A stretch of 64,000 nucleotides of DNA, from positions 24,965,045-25,029,044 of the forward strand of contig OW203990.1 in NCBI GenBank assembly GCA_934047225.1. Direction: 5' to 3'. Below, piece after piece: positions 11,401-23,165 of the stretch (the stretch's first letter is position 1; each line of letters opens with the position of its first letter). Made by a program: the position numbers and the translations under genes. This DNA comes from Ypsolopha sequella (lineage: Eukaryota; Arthropoda; Insecta; Lepidoptera; Ypsolophidae). The notes beneath the pieces were generated by a model. It was not told where the DNA came from and searched no databases. It saw only the letters and a program-made list of their open reading frames with translations.

Positions 11401-11929
11401 GAGTTTTTAACGGCAGAAATATGATGTTCCTCGAAATATTACTTTATAAAATTAATTTCAATGTTTTTTGAAGTAGTTTTGGGAGATATTTATAGCTTGC
11501 AAAAAAGGGCACAGGTTCCACGTCTTACGGGCGCCAACGCTAGGCGTAGACTGACAATATCTTGCTGCCGCTGACTGCATCAGTGAATTTACGTATTTTT
11601 GGAAAAAGGGGGTGCTTTTTTTGACCCGAATAACGTGGTATTTGGAAAATGAATAGATATCATTCACACTAATTTTATTAAAAAAAAACCAACAAAATTG
11701 CGAAAGCGATACCTGAAACAAAATCGATAAGAAGTGTGCAATAGAGGGTTACAAAAAAATTCATTTACAGTACAAATATGAATCGATTAACGTGGTTTGT
11801 GGAAAATGAATACCTTAAAGTTCAACCAAAAACATGTATTTTTTTTATGGCTATACGTAACCTAATTATTGCAACAAAATCATCCGAAAGCTGACATTTT
11901 ATTTCTGTTTGTATTTTCGTTCCCCTTAA
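8419..11929. repeat. large direct repeat, copy 1 (3.5 kb)
   Basis: From aagagtatgacatagcc to tttcgttccccttaa this block matches 28488-32730 almost throughout and in the same orientation. It has no recognisable protein; the open frame MFDLSVDPRN... (8682-8942) occurs in both copies but matches no family I know. The copy lacks the two inserts (a MITE and a retroposon) and the extra block of about 230 bp near 29060-29290 that distinguish copy 2. It could be a long foldback-type transposon or a segmental duplication of one. Confidence 0.85.
9361..11130. repeat. long imperfect inverted repeat inside direct repeat copy 1
   Basis: The left arm (about 9361-10000; e.g. cgccaagtgtttaaaatata, gtttgtctaggcaatttttctgggtaaaat) is found inverted in about 10060-11130. 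The arms meet near 10030. The right arm is longer because of a roughly 0.4 kb stretch (about 10145-10560) with no mate on the left. The transcript could fold into a very long hairpin. Confidence 0.75.
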
Positions 11930-12377
11930 AAGTTTAATTTGTTTACAATTTTTTTGTTAAAATTTTCTGTGCTATCTGGGATTAATTCTGATGCAACTCT
12001 GAAATCGTGTTTTCCCGCGTACGTCTATGTTTCAGAAGCATTTCTTTTTACCTGATGCACTAATTTAACCAAATCTTGTATAAAAATAGCAAAATGACTG
12101 CTTTTCGAAAGGAAATCACAAAATGGTAACACCCAACAAAAAAAAAACGAACTCACTGAAAAACTTGTATTTCCCATTCTCTTGCTTTGCATTAAATATG
12201 TCCATGACTGTATCATACACTCAACACTGTGTATGTATCCATAATATAAGTACTCATTACCAAAAATTTTAACAACACGGTTGTAGACTCCCGTTTAAAT
12301 TTTGTTAACTAAATGCCAACAGATTTGGAAAATACATTGATAAAACAGTTGTTTGACATTTCATTAAAACAAAAGGG
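11930..12377. other. spacer, nothing recognised
   Basis: No exon, LINE domain or terminal repeat was recognised between the 3.5-kb repeat and the LINE remnant on its right. Confidence 0.35.
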
Positions 12378-12740
12378 TGACAGGTGGTAGAGCTGATGCC
12401 GGGCTTGACTGTGGAGGTACCACCATCTTACTTGGAGACCCCTCGAAGTAATTCGGGGGGAGTAAGAGGACAGGTCACAGGTAAAAAACCAGGAGGCCCA
12501 CCATGCCTGGGACCGATGGATGGCGGTATATCCATCGCTAATAGCCGGGTCTTATATGGAACAGACTGGTGACGGGCAGCGGCGTCACTGGTGCGAGGGT
12601 TCCGGCACCGCGCTCACCAACCCGCCTGCCCAGCGTGTGTGAATATGGGCAATTCTTCCAGGATGACCGCCGGGAGTGACAAAGTCCTGGAAAGGCTTAT
12701 GTCCAGCATTGGACGAATTAGGCTGATGGATGGATGAAAA
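12378..12740 (+). mobile_element. RTE-like LINE 3' remnant
   Basis: The GC-richer insert ends with ggcttatgtccagcattggacgaattaggctgatggatgg. This resembles the conserved 3' UTR and microsatellite-like tail of lepidopteran RTE-type LINEs. No reverse transcriptase frame is preserved. It ends about 135 bp from the stop of the next FLYWCH exon. Confidence 0.55.
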
Positions 12741-12874
12741 GGGTGATTCTTCAAACTGGTTCCTTAACATGGTTAGTATGTCCACGCAACCCAGTTTAAA
12801 TGATATCATAGCTTATTTACCGTAATAGATAATATAACCCTTAAACCACAGATGAAGTCATCTCAATGTTTAGC

Positions 12875-13131
12875 CTACGGTTCCGCTTTCTTTTCTACTG
12901 CCTTACTCGGACAATGATTGTGTTTACTGATGATGTAAGCGACATCTGTGCCGACAAGCTGCACTGTGGCCTTACACCCTCGCTGACCCTGGTGAGTGGA
13001 GCACCTCCAGCGCGACAAGTGATTGTGCAGACGTTTCTTCACCCTATTCCTACCATCTTCGTAGTACGTGTACCCATCGATCAGTAGCAAGCGGTGACCT
13101 TTTTTTGAAGTCACAAACTGTACGGGTTTTT
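12875..13131 (-). CDS. mod(mdg4)-like alternative terminal exon, divergent FLYWCH
   Basis: Two AGs are possible. The outer one (ttccacAG, 13132-13133) gives a phase 1 start, Glu then KPVQFVTSKKGHRLLLIDGY, and an exon of 257 nt, equal to several other exons. The inner AG at 13118-13119 would be in the wrong phase, so I chose the outer. The finger shows G-x-x-L-L-L, DGYTYY, then an unusually basic insert (RNRVKKRLHNHL), WRCSTH, GC and HNH, with a short basic tail KAVEKKAEP. The overlapping plus-strand frame at 12866-13087 is a shadow. Confidence 0.85.
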
Positions 13132-14048
13132 CTGTGGAAAGTTTTTGTTGTCAGTTGCTAACTTTCTCATTTCTTGGTTTTTTTTGTTGTGGAATTTTTG
13201 TCGATTGTATGCACTAACTATCTCAACTTTAAAAGTGGTAAAAATTAAGTTGTGAGGGACCGTGAAGAAGTCTACAGTCTATATTGAGATAACCTTTACT
13301 GCTTACTTTGATCCAGACAGAAATGGATCAGGTTGTAATGTTTCTAATAGCAAATTAAGTGATTTGAAAAATTTTGAAGAATTTTCGATAAGTTACAAGC
13401 GATACTCCCAGTAAGTGGAAATTGGAAATGAACTAACCCTAATTTGACAATCAATACAACACTTGACAATCCAAAATGGGCAACATTACTAAACTTAACT
13501 CGATGTATTTAAAAACGTTGCTCATACTCATACAAAACTTCTTATGTCTGTTAATAAATAATATTTGTGGAATAAAAGTACAAGAATTTGTATACAATTT
13601 ATTGAAGAAGATATTCCATCAAAAACCATTAATCAAATCCATCGAATACTTGATAAATACTATTAATTGTCATCGATATACAAGTCTGTTTATTTAATTT
13701 ACAATACAATTGCACATTACACATAGTTATTTTATTTAGCACTTATTTTGTAGTTTTATTTTATTCACAGTATTTACAAATATACATTACAAAGAAGTAA
13801 TTAGAAGATCGCCAGAGTTCACCGAAATCACGTACCTACTAAACAATGTTCACAAAGAAATTACTATAAATTATAAAGACAATTTTTAGCTTTTAACTTT
13901 TAGGTTCCTTTTATGAGACATACTTTTCTTGCAAATAAATTTTTGTTATAAGTTTTAATATATTTGTTTGTCAGTATTACACATAAACCTGAAGTTAAAT
14001 CAAAATCCACATATGTCAAAGTAAAATGAAGTCTAGTAAGTCATAGAT
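13132..14048. other. spacer, nothing recognised
   Basis: AT-rich interval holding the expected 3' UTR of the exon on its right. Open frames here are short and show no domain. Confidence 0.35.
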
Positions 14049-14341
14049 TTACAGAGCCGTTTCACATTTAATCAGCTCCATCGATTCACATGAGTCTTCG
14101 CAAGAGTTTTTGTTCGATTTCCTTTTTGTTTTTCTTTCTTTTTTAACCACAACTTCATGGTTGTGTACATTGTTGATGCTGAAGACTTGCCCATCCAGTG
14201 TGATGACGGTGGCTCGGCAGCCTCTGGAGCCGTGGGACGAACACCTCCACCACCACTTTTCCCTGACCTTCTTGTTTATTGTGAACTTGAACTCTCCCAC
14301 TTGAAGCATCTGCTTTGAGTTTTTATTCGTGAACATGACAA
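14049..14341 (-). CDS. mod(mdg4)-like alternative terminal exon, divergent FLYWCH with basic tail
   Basis: An acceptor (ctttcAG) gives a phase 1 start, Val then VMFTNKNSKQMLQVGEFKF. The finger has QVGEFKF in place of the usual DGYxY, a tryptophan run WWWRCSSH, GC and HNH. It is followed by a lysine-rich segment (KKERKTKRKSNKN), then CEDSCESMELIKCETAL. The basic segment could serve as a nuclear signal or DNA contact (inference), and the three extra cysteines at the end are unusual. The plus-strand frame at 14110-14304 is its shadow. Confidence 0.85.
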
Positions 14342-16067
14342 CTGAAAGTAATATGCACACCTTAGATGTTGATGGTTTTGGTAAATTGTAGTACCTAGTT
14401 AAATACAGATAGTCAAACGAACATCTATGTAAAAAAAACCCTGACTGACTGATATATAAACGCGTTTGGACCTAGGACCTTGTATGACGTAGACATCCAC
14501 TAAGATGGGACTTTAGGAAATTTTAACGTGATCAGGCGAAACGGGAGCCATGCGAGGAACTGTTGAAATTTTTAAAAATTTCAGTTGTAAATTGTACGTC
14601 ATAAATGTAAAATAATAAATTGTAAATTGTAATTGTACAAAGTACATCGAATGGCCTATTATAATAATATTAGTTCCGTATGACGCACATACAAACTGCA
14701 CATCTAGCTTTAAGAGGGGCTTATCCCAATTTTGTCTTTTTTCTGATTAATTTTAATCCATGAAATTGTGATATTTTATGTCCGAAAAAATATTTATCTT
14801 AGATACATTCTTTCTGCAGATTTTTTTGTTTTGCGCTTCAAAACGCGATACGTGATACTTCGCTCGATCGAAAAAAAATGTACAGTACCAAATCGTAAGA
14901 AAATTACGAGAAATTAAGGAAAGTATAATCAAGTAAGTACTTTAATGAATATTTTTCTGAAATTTTCACCGTGAAAACGTTACTTGAACGAAAAACGTGT
15001 TTTTTAAGAGCGCGCAATGTTTCGATTGTCGCCACGGCTCAATGCGCGCTATTTTAAACTATAATAAAACATCATAGAGTTCTGTTCTACTTGATGTGAG
15101 GGATAACGGGCCCTTAAGTAACATTTCCTTATACTTTTTTAAAATTATTAGAGTTAGTCGCCAATCGCGGTTCACATATCTTTTAAATCCATTCTCTTCC
15201 CAAATGCGCCGCACAGCTGTATTGTGTTGATTGTAAATTTCGTGTAATAGTAAATAAACGTTCTATATATCTATAACTTTCGGTTATTTTTAGTTATTTC
15301 GGTTATTAAACTTATATTCAATATTGAACCAATACATTAAATGCGATATAAACAATACAGACGTTTTATTCTTAAGAAGGCTCATTCTTTTCTTTTCAGG
15401 CCTATGGTGCACGGTTGTGTTGATTGATATCTAGCTCTTGGTCTACGACGATGACGACGATGTGATTTTACTTGATTTCATGTGGCAAACTTCTACCTCC
15501 ACCACTATATTTGGCTGATCCTCAAATATCGCTCTGAATTTTTGTTTGTATACAGACGCGTGCAGTTCAGACTTCCTATATAACGCCACAATGAGAAATG
15601 TCCGACTCGCGCACGAAGGGTTCTATACCGTCACAAAATACGAGTACGGAACCCTAAAAGCGACGAAAAACAAGCCGCAAAACATTCTGGCACCCTTTGC
15701 TTACGGAACACTAATTTTATTATTTGTTGTTTTCGTTTAGATTCTGTTCTACAATGTGATCAAATGTATTAAGCTTTAAGATAGAGCTGAAACAAAAACG
15801 TTGAAAAATGCAAATTTACGAGGTTTTTTGTACAGGAACTCCCCTTGGCCTTCAGTCTTTTAAAATTTTTATTATTTGCAATTACTGAGACCATAGTAAC
15901 AGGTATTCTTTGAAAACTTTAACTGGCTACCTATACCGGCTGAGTCTATAGACCCCTGTGACAGACAGCCGGCGAGAAAGCAGAGGCTGAGTAAAAGGGT
16001 CCCGTTTGGCACCGGTCGGGTACGGAACCCTAAAAAAACGAAATTGTTTAGAAACACTGCTGAACCG
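14342..16067. other. spacer with TE fragments
   Basis: The interval includes two fragments with tacggaaccctaaaa ends near 15556-15660 and 15990-16035 that match the family at 2201-2868. No exon was recognised. Confidence 0.4.
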
Positions 16068-16388
16068 TCAGTCACTTAGCGCAAAGTGCATAACTTAACT
16101 TTGTTTTTCTTGTACCATTTGGTATGTGGTAATTGACGCCAATAGTTCAGTATTAATGAGATTTAAAAGGCGTGAGTTTGAATTTTAATGCACCTTTAGT
16201 CATTTAAGTTGGTTTTGAAAAGATTATGACTCATTGTGTATCTAAAGAATTTCAAACTCTGGCTTTATAAACCTCACTAATACTGAACTATTGGCGTCAA
16301 TTGCCACAGACCAAAATGCTTTAATTTTTTTTATTTCTTAACAAGTACAACAAAGTTAAGTGATGCACTTTGCGCTAAGCGACTGAAG
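16068..16388. mobile_element. palindromic MITE, about 320 bp
   Basis: The left end (tcagtcacttagcgcaaagt) is the inverse of the right end (gcactttgcgctaagcgact). The inner blocks aattgacgccaatagttcag and ctgaactattggcgtcaatt also mirror each other. Nearly the whole element can fold on itself. Confidence 0.8.
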
Positions 16389-17176
16389 TTTTACCATAAG
16401 AAGTTTTGGTTTTCAATTATAAAGGACTGAGCAAATCAAACGTACGCAAAAAAAAAAACTCCAATCATAGATAATAATATTATTTTTATACACTTATTCC
16501 AAGGCTCCAAGTTTCAGTTTAAGTTATAGTATTATCAATTACAAAAGATAATAAAATATTTTGGTTCTTTTTAAACAAAAAAATATTTACAAGAATCGAT
16601 TAAAAAGCTTAAGGTTATTTACAATAGGTAAATACTTAACACTTGTACCTATTCGTTTAGGATACTTAAGTTTAATTAACTCTAGAACCATTCCTCTTAC
16701 GAACTAATTAACAATATTGTAACCTTATAAAAACAACTGGCCTTAAATTTAATGGCAACAATGATAGGTATATTTCTTTACTATGAATACAGAATTATTA
16801 AAACCATAACAGCTTTTACACACACATTTGATCGTTTTTGACGACAATCGCCTTGAAAATGTCGAAATCGTATCGGTGAAACAGCCAACAATAATCAAAT
16901 ATGAGTGGAAAAGCTGTTATTAATAATAAATTAGTATATCAGCTGACTTTTAATAATGTTATAAATACAGGAATGTATAATAAAGCTTAATACGAGTAAC
17001 AAATTTACCGCCCATTTGGTAGAGTGCCAGTCTTTTTATCTTGAAAAAATGACTACGGAAGATGGTTTGAAGTGAGAAATAAAAGAGAGATACTCATGCC
17101 TCGCCCAAGATTTACTTTTTAAGAAAAATTGTTTCTAATTGAGTTTTTGGTCGTGTAACGTTCTTTAATAATATTA

Positions 17177-18316
17177 AGAGCAATTTAGCAGGCGAATTGT
17201 AAGAAACACGCGTTTTCGTAATTAATCGAAACTTAAACCAATTCAAAATTTGCTCAGTTGTTATCCTACAAAACCGTATTGAGTAAATATGGGAGATGAC
17301 AGAGTAAACAAAATATTTTTCTATTTAGTCCGTCATTTAGATTATCAAAAAATATTGGACACGTATTTTTTCTTTTGTCAATCAAACAAAAAATGACAGA
17401 GATAAAGCGCGCCAAAGTTTGGTAGTGGGGGCTGGTGACGTCATGCCTAGGTAAAAATGTACTTAGGCGTGACGTCACTCGGAACTTTAGCGGGCTATAT
17501 CTTCATAATTTTTTGTTTAATTGACAAAAGAAAAAATACGTGTCCAATATTTTCTGAAAATCTAACTGACGGACTAATTAGAATTTTTTAGCCATCGTGC
17601 CTATTGTTATCGCAAAGTTTCCGTTGATTTCTGTAAATTAGAATTTAAAAGTTTAAAATATTAAAATGCTAATTTACAGATTTTTATAATACCTATGTAT
17701 TGTATAAACTGTTATCGCAAAGTTTCCATTAGTTATTATTGGTACAATTAATTGTATTGTGTAAACTATCAATATTAATATTTAAAAATTCCAATTAACA
17801 GAAATCAATGAAAACTTTGCGATGACGGTTTACATAATACATAGGTTATAAATAGTGGGCGGTAGGAGGGAGTCGATTCGTCATAAAATCATAACGTGGA
17901 TATTCCTGTATTTAGTTTTTAATATAATTTATTATGAAAAACTTATCTATATTGCTTACTATACAAATAAGCATTTACGTCTCATTTTTATTCTAGACGT
18001 TTCTCATTCATTAATTTATTTTATTTTTTATAAAAGATCAAATTTTCTTATAATTTTATAAATTACCAAACAATGTATAAAAATAAATATGTAACTGAAT
18101 ACATTTTTTTTTACAAAATGTTCTCTGATTTTCAAATTACCTTCAGACATATTATTAATATCGTTTGACATAAATAAGACGTCACCATGTTCAGCCACCC
18201 ATTAGTAATAAGGTTTTGTTAGATAATAATTGAGCAAATTTTGAATTTAAGTGTTCAGTTTCGATTAATTACAAAAAGGCGGGCTTTTTACAATCCATCA
18301 GCTAAACGGCTCTTAA
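17177..18316. mobile_element. DNA element with about 110-bp terminal inverted repeats and internal palindromes
   Basis: The left end (gtaattaatcgaaact...aattcaaaatttgctca...) is inverted at 18205-18316. Inside are a second inverted pair (about 17320-17580, including mirrored tgacgtca-containing blocks) and a third (about 17595-17830, tatcgcaaagtttcc and ctttgcgat arms). Related termini occur at 32745-32815 and in the palindrome at 53203-53566. It ends about 135 bp from the stop of the exon at 18451. Confidence 0.65.
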
Positions 18317-18450
18317 GGATTGGAGTATGTAGGGGAATATTTATAATAATGATTTTAGAAATGACATCTATTTCCAAACTTATTTCACGTGAGTACGAAT
18401 TGACAGAATCCGAACATTGTATAAATAACGAAAACTTGGCAGATTCTTCA

Positions 18451-18644
18451 TCAGTGACTATGGTAATTCCTCATTTTCAAGATGGCGTGGTCGTTCGTAG
18501 AGGTGGCTATCATGGCACTGCACCCTTTGGTGCTATGAGTAGAACAGACCCAAGTGGTGGTGGTACCATTCACATTCTTCCTGTTGAACGTGTAGTTCCC
18601 GACACAAATCAATGGCCTTCCTCTCTGAGACGTCGTGAAGAATG
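18451..18644 (-). CDS. mod(mdg4)-like alternative terminal exon, short FLYWCH without tail
   Basis: The acceptor (attttAG) gives a phase 1 start, Ala then FFTTSQRGRPLICVGNYTF. FLYWCH features are RGRPL, GNYTF, WVCSTH, GC and a final HSH. The stop comes immediately after the last histidine, so no tail exists; other exons carry 10-45 further residues. The start FTTSQRGRP resembles those of the exons at 6476 (LTTSKSGRP) and 12875 (VTSKKGH), suggesting a common subfamily. The overlapping plus-strand frame at 18241-18648 runs out of a transposon end and is not a gene. Confidence 0.82.
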
Positions 18645-18866
18645 CTAAAATATAAATCGTATTTATAAAACTAACACATGATGGATGAAACCTTATAAGA
18701 GGCAAATTATTTTATAAAAATTGTTTTTTCTATGTATCTCTTATTTATGTACCAAATTTTTTGTTGTTGACCAATTTTTTCGATCTTCTGATAGGGAACA
18801 AACCCTGGTGGTCGTGATGTTGTATTTGAAATTTGTATGTATTTCTAGACCTCCATAAAGGCCTGG

Positions 18867-19060
18867 TTACCTTACTGAAGTTTCGACCGCACCATCACCG
18901 GGGTAAGTTTTGCAGGCACAAGTTTCGACTGCACCACCATCGGGGTAAGTTTTGCGGACACAATTTTTGCTCTTATTAGAATCGTAACTATACCGGTAGT
19001 AAAGGTACAAGAGTACGTAGCCCGTTGCCGGGTGTACTTTGTTCCCCAATAAGCAAAAAA
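18867..19060. repeat. short tandem duplication
   Basis: A block of about 54 bp (aagtttcgac-gcacca-c-ccggggtaagttttgc) is repeated twice at about 18878-18985. A minus-strand frame crosses it with no domain recognised. Confidence 0.5.
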
Positions 19061-19196
19061 TATAAAAGGGCCAAAGAACTATAAAGACTGATTTATTTAT
19101 GTACCTTTCATTTTTAGAATAAATATTATATATTGACTTTTTTGTCTTGTACTATGGTTTTAAATGAAAATACTTAAATAACACATAAAATAAATG

Positions 19197-19244
19197 TACG
19201 TAAGATATATTTCGGGCCATTCGGGCTCGGCATCAGTCACAATG
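19197..19244 (-). ncRNA. hammerhead-ribozyme-like motif (copy a)
   Basis: On the minus strand CUGAUGCC (19229-19236) is followed by an imperfect hairpin (GxGCC with GGCxC, loop about 5 nt), then GAAA and UAUAUC. The four bases before the core (GUGA) pair with the four after UAUAUC (UUAC, one wobble), as stem I of a hammerhead would. The core departs from the canonical CUGANGA by having CC where A is expected. Activity is unproven. Confidence 0.45.
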
Positions 19245-19391
19245 AAGTAATAAGAAAAAATATAATATTTAAACAACCCTGAGCTCACGAACCGCCGCAA
19301 CTTCCTCCAAACCACCCTATCGAAATTTTCATGTCTACATAGTATCTTATCAAAATTATCTGATGACCAATATATAGCCTGCAAATAATTT

Positions 19392-21823
19392 CACATAATC
19401 TAACACCTGAAGAACGCATTTCCCTAGAAAAATTAAAACAGAATGATCAAATCATAATCCTTCCTGCAGACTAGGGTTTAGCCACCGTCATTCTAAATAA
19501 AACGGACTACATTAAAGAAGGCTTACGGCAACTAAGCGACGCAAATTTTTACAGCCCATCACCAAGCAACCAGTGTGACTGGTTATAGGTCTCGTTCAAG
19601 ATATCATTCAAAGTAATAAGGCTGAGGGTTTGTCTGAGACAGACATAGAACTTCTATATCAAGCCTATATAGTCGCCTCATACGATTCACCAACCGAGCA
19701 CATATCTGCCTTCGTAGATCAACCAACCTTCAACCATTTGTCAAAAACCTTTCCTCATACATCAAAGACACAAACTTCATAAAAATCATCAAATCACTGT
19801 ATCTCCCGAAAGATACTCATACTCATAGTTATAATAGACGTCACCTCATTATAAACCAACCCCCCGACACCAGGAATCCCCCGACACCACCCTCACAGCA
19901 TTACGTGACCATCTCAACAACGGGCCATACCCTCATCAACCATCCACAGACCGGTATCACAAAACTGGCAGAAATAATACTCAATTGAAAATAAATATTA
20001 CCACCAGACAAAAGGAACGGCGATGGGTACCCGGATGGCTCCTAAACTCCGGCCGTTCATTCGAGAGAATGGTGACGTTTACAAATGTCAGGGGATAAAA
20101 CCTTTTTTTACTGTTTTGCATTTCAATATTTTATATTTATCATGATGATTTTAGGGTAGATTGTATATCGTTAAAAGGTCCCATTTGTTAATAAAAAGTA
20201 TTTTTGTCGTATATATTTTCCACTTCCTAGTACAAAACTTAATGAATCAGCTGACTCAATTTCTAAAAAGTTAAAAAAAAAGCGATAGCGATACTGTCAA
20301 GTTATTTCTGTCAAATCAGCAATCATAATGCCTGCAGTATGAATCCTCGGCTTTTTGAATCGACATTTCAGAAAAAGGTTTATAATATCTGCGGTGTAAT
20401 GCAGTGTTGTCGTATTATAAAACTGATATACCTTACCAAATAATAAGATCGTATATATATATTCTATTCCAGGGATTTTATTTATAAAAAAAGTTTAAAT
20501 AATCATGATTTGGATTTATTTCGTCCCATTTGTTGTACCGTTGATATTTTTTTAACGTGCCTTTATTTATTTTTGTCGTGAAGAAGTTCTTGTTGACTTG
20601 TAGTATTTTTTCGAGATATCACCACACTCCATCTGTCATCATTCTCTCGAATTAACGGCAGCAGTTTAGCTACGCCAATATTTTATGGCATCCATAGAAA
20701 AAAGCTTTTTATCCACATAGCCTCCCACTCATCTGGAAACGACATATAGACGACATTTCATGATCTGGCCACACGACCGGCCGGCCATCTCTCTACGAGT
20801 TTTTACACCGCCTAAACCAACACAGCTAGCAACCTAAACATCACGCATGAAATATCAACCACCGCAATAACATTCTTGGACGTTGATCTATCCATTGGGA
20901 ACGAAAATCACATCAGCACATCAATCCATTTTAAGCCAACAAACAAATTTCAGTATCTCCATTTCAACAACTGTTATCCATTACACGTTAATAAATCCAT
21001 CAAAAGTCGTCGGATGTACAATACTCAAGAAACACTTGAAAAACTACCAAAATAAAATACACTCTGACCTACTACACAGAAACTACCCTAACAATTTCTT
21101 AATAAAACACATTCATGACCGGCCTAGACACCACATTCATAACAACAGACCTAACAGAAACAACACACAAAATCAACTGCGTCTCATCACAACATACTTC
21201 CACGGCAGTTACAAGCTAAAAAAACGAATAAAAATCTTTTTACCCATACTCAGACAGAACGAAACCAGAAAAATATACTTCCGAAGCAGTTACAAGCTAA
21301 AAAAACGAATAAAAATGTTTTTACCCATACTCAGACAGAACGAAACCAGAAAAATACTTACCAAAACAAAAACACCACACAAAAACAATACAACTACAAC
21401 TCCCGGAACCTCACCATGCCGACGGCCTCGATGCAAGACATGTGCTTTCACTAACACCACCACTCCCATCGACACACACTATACAATATAAGCATATAAA
21501 GCCCAACCCAATACCACATGCACAACAAGTAACTGCATATACATCCTAGAATGCAGGTACCTGCATTCTAGGAGGGTTAGATGAAAAACGCTTTAAACAT
21601 TAAAATTAACCATTACAAACATACATGCGACTCTATTAAAAACAGACAATCCATCCCCACGCATACTCGTCTCCACAAATCAAAATTTTATCAGTGTTTT
21701 ACAGTCCGCATTTTAAAATCATTCATACCAGCCCTAACAGACATTCAACTTAGAACGTGGGAGAGTTCGTTCATATGGTCGCTTGGTGCACAATATGGTC
21801 CAGGGTTAAACAAAAAACATTAA
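19392..21823 (+). mobile_element. decayed Penelope-like retroelement (RT plus GIY-YIG)
   Basis: Fragments in order are: LTPEERISLEKLKQNDQ then IIILPAD with an in-frame stop, and ATVILNKTDY (start of the PLE RT); GTAMGTRMAP near 20025, a PLE signature; a MITE insertion; then an open frame 20883-21491 with a His/Asn-rich region and PGTSPCRRPRCKTC, the Cys block that precedes the nuclease. Finally HYKHTCDSIKNRQSIPTHTR and SFIPALTDIQLRTWESSFIW form the GIY-YIG-type end. Stops and frameshifts are numerous. An 81-bp tandem duplication (about 21195-21355) repeats SYKLKKRIKIFLPILRQNET inside the frame. It lies in the spacer between the exons at 18451 and 22945. Confidence 0.75.
20053..20658. mobile_element. 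606-bp DNA element inserted in the Penelope-like element
   Basis: The ends are inverted repeats of about 22 bp with two mismatches (ccgttcattcgagagaatgg, and ccgttaattcgagagaatga on the complement). It interrupts the Penelope reading right after GTRMAP, and RT-like sequence resumes on the far side. It contains no ORF of note. Confidence 0.7.
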
Positions 21824-21949
21824 AAACAGTCATAAATTTTAATTTCAGTCCCCCACTCACATCCTACCAACTAATTAGTTTTCCGGATGGACTCGAACGG
21901 TATTCACCGCGTGGCCACAAAATAGATACAACCAGAAGTACGACTCAAC

Positions 21950-22087
21950 GACGGAATGAAAACAGACGCACACATGCATAGACGCGTACGTACGATGATC
22001 TCGGCAGAATGTTGTATTGGCATTCACCCGAGTATCTTCGAGATCGTCGTACGTACGCGTCTATGTGTGCGTGCGCCTGTTTTCGCT
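21950..22087. repeat. inverted repeat, arms about 50 bp
   Basis: The left arm (acagacgcacacatgcatag, acgcgtacgtacgatgatctcg) is inverted in the right arm (cgagatcgtcgtacgtacgcg, tctatgtgtgcgtgcgcctgt). The spacer is about 35 bp. It is probably a MITE remnant just past the Penelope-like element. Confidence 0.65.
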
Positions 22088-22439
22088 AGTTATTCGGAGT
22101 AAACATTCTGTAAGTAGTTATTTTGTGGCGTGGCGCCATCACATTTCATCGTCACATTTCATCATCACACATAACAAACTAAAAAACACAAAGGTCTGCA
22201 TCGATGCCGTGTGATATCGCTACATGACTCACATACTTTTTAATATCTTGTAAAGTAAAATTTTATTTGCTTAAACATGCGTTTTAAATAAATATAGGTC
22301 TTATTACATCTTTTTGTTATCGAGTACAGCACATTTTACCATTATATATATAGTATGCAAATATTGACTCAACATGCTATAACAGAAGTAAATTTACTTA
22401 TCATGTATTATTATTATTATATATCATATTTATTATTAT

Positions 22440-22600
22440 TATTATAAAGTTCATTCACAGCCATATTCATTCAAATAATCTTTGACGTCGTAATAACATT
22501 TTTCTAGAAGCCATGTCTGTATCTTCTTTTTAAATGTTTTTATGGGAAAACTTTTAAATTCTAATGGCAGTTTATTAAATATTTTTATAGCACAAAATTA
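22440..22600 (-). mobile_element. LINE ORF2 C-terminal fragment
   Basis: The minus strand reads FNKLPLEFKSFPIKTFKKKI and QTWLLEKCYYDVKDYLNE then a stop. This matches the extreme C-terminus of CR1-like LINEs and resembles the end of the copy at 5708-6350. The 3' side is an ATT-rich microsatellite. Confidence 0.6.
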
Positions 22601-22944
22601 CTGCGCGTGCGTAAAGTCGGCATTTTCCGCACTTGTGCTATAAAAAATTATACGAAACTCGTGCGAGAGACTTTTTCTCGACTCGTGTGATTGCAGCACT
22701 CGTCAGAAAACGTTTCATCGCTCTCGTATCGTAATGTACTATTATTGCGATGTAAGAAACATTATTTTTATACATATCCAATTTACATTGAGGCGTATAC
22801 AGCTTATCTTTATACCTTGTTTGCTTTTCAAATTAAAGGTTAGATGTAAGTAGTTTTTAATTTTTGGACAACTTTTAAGAAACTGAGAAAGTAACAGCGA
22901 ATATTTTTAACAATACTAGACGAATGCTTACATCAAAATGGCGT

Positions 22945-23165
22945 TTAGTTTTTCTTTTTATCAGCGTTATGATTATGTTCATTTTTTATAGTTACAATAA
23001 ATATTTCTTTATTGATATTCCGAGTGTAAATAGCAGCCTTACATCCCTGCCGATTATGCGTAGAACATGACCATCGTGTGTTAGACTTGCCCACGTTTTT
23101 CTTATAAAAGCTGTAATCCCCAATACAGAGTTGGGGTTTTCCTTGGATTGATTTTGACAAGAAAA
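22945..23165 (-). CDS. mod(mdg4)-like alternative terminal exon, divergent FLYWCH
   Basis: The acceptor (gtttcAG) gives a phase 1 start, Val then FLSKSIQGKPQLCIGDYSFY. FLYWCH features are QGKPQL, IGDYSFY, WSCSTH, GC and HNH, followed by a very short tail NADKKKN. It is 221 nt long. It looks closest to the exon at 18451 in the ICIG/LCIG-Y and CSTH blocks, so the two neighbouring exons may be an old tandem duplicate (inference). Frame and splice signals are intact. Confidence 0.85.

Noticed and set aside
13101..13119. Inner AG at 13118-13119 as the acceptor of the 12875 exon
   Set aside because: It would give phase 0; the outer AG at 13132-13133 gives phase 1 and the common 257-nt length.
18241..18648. 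135-residue plus-strand frame
   Set aside because: It begins in a transposon terminus and ends in the antisense of the FLYWCH exon at 18451-18644.
20883..21491. 202-residue plus-strand frame as a host gene
   Set aside because: Its Cys block, the internal duplication and neighbouring fragments show it is part of a decayed Penelope-like element.
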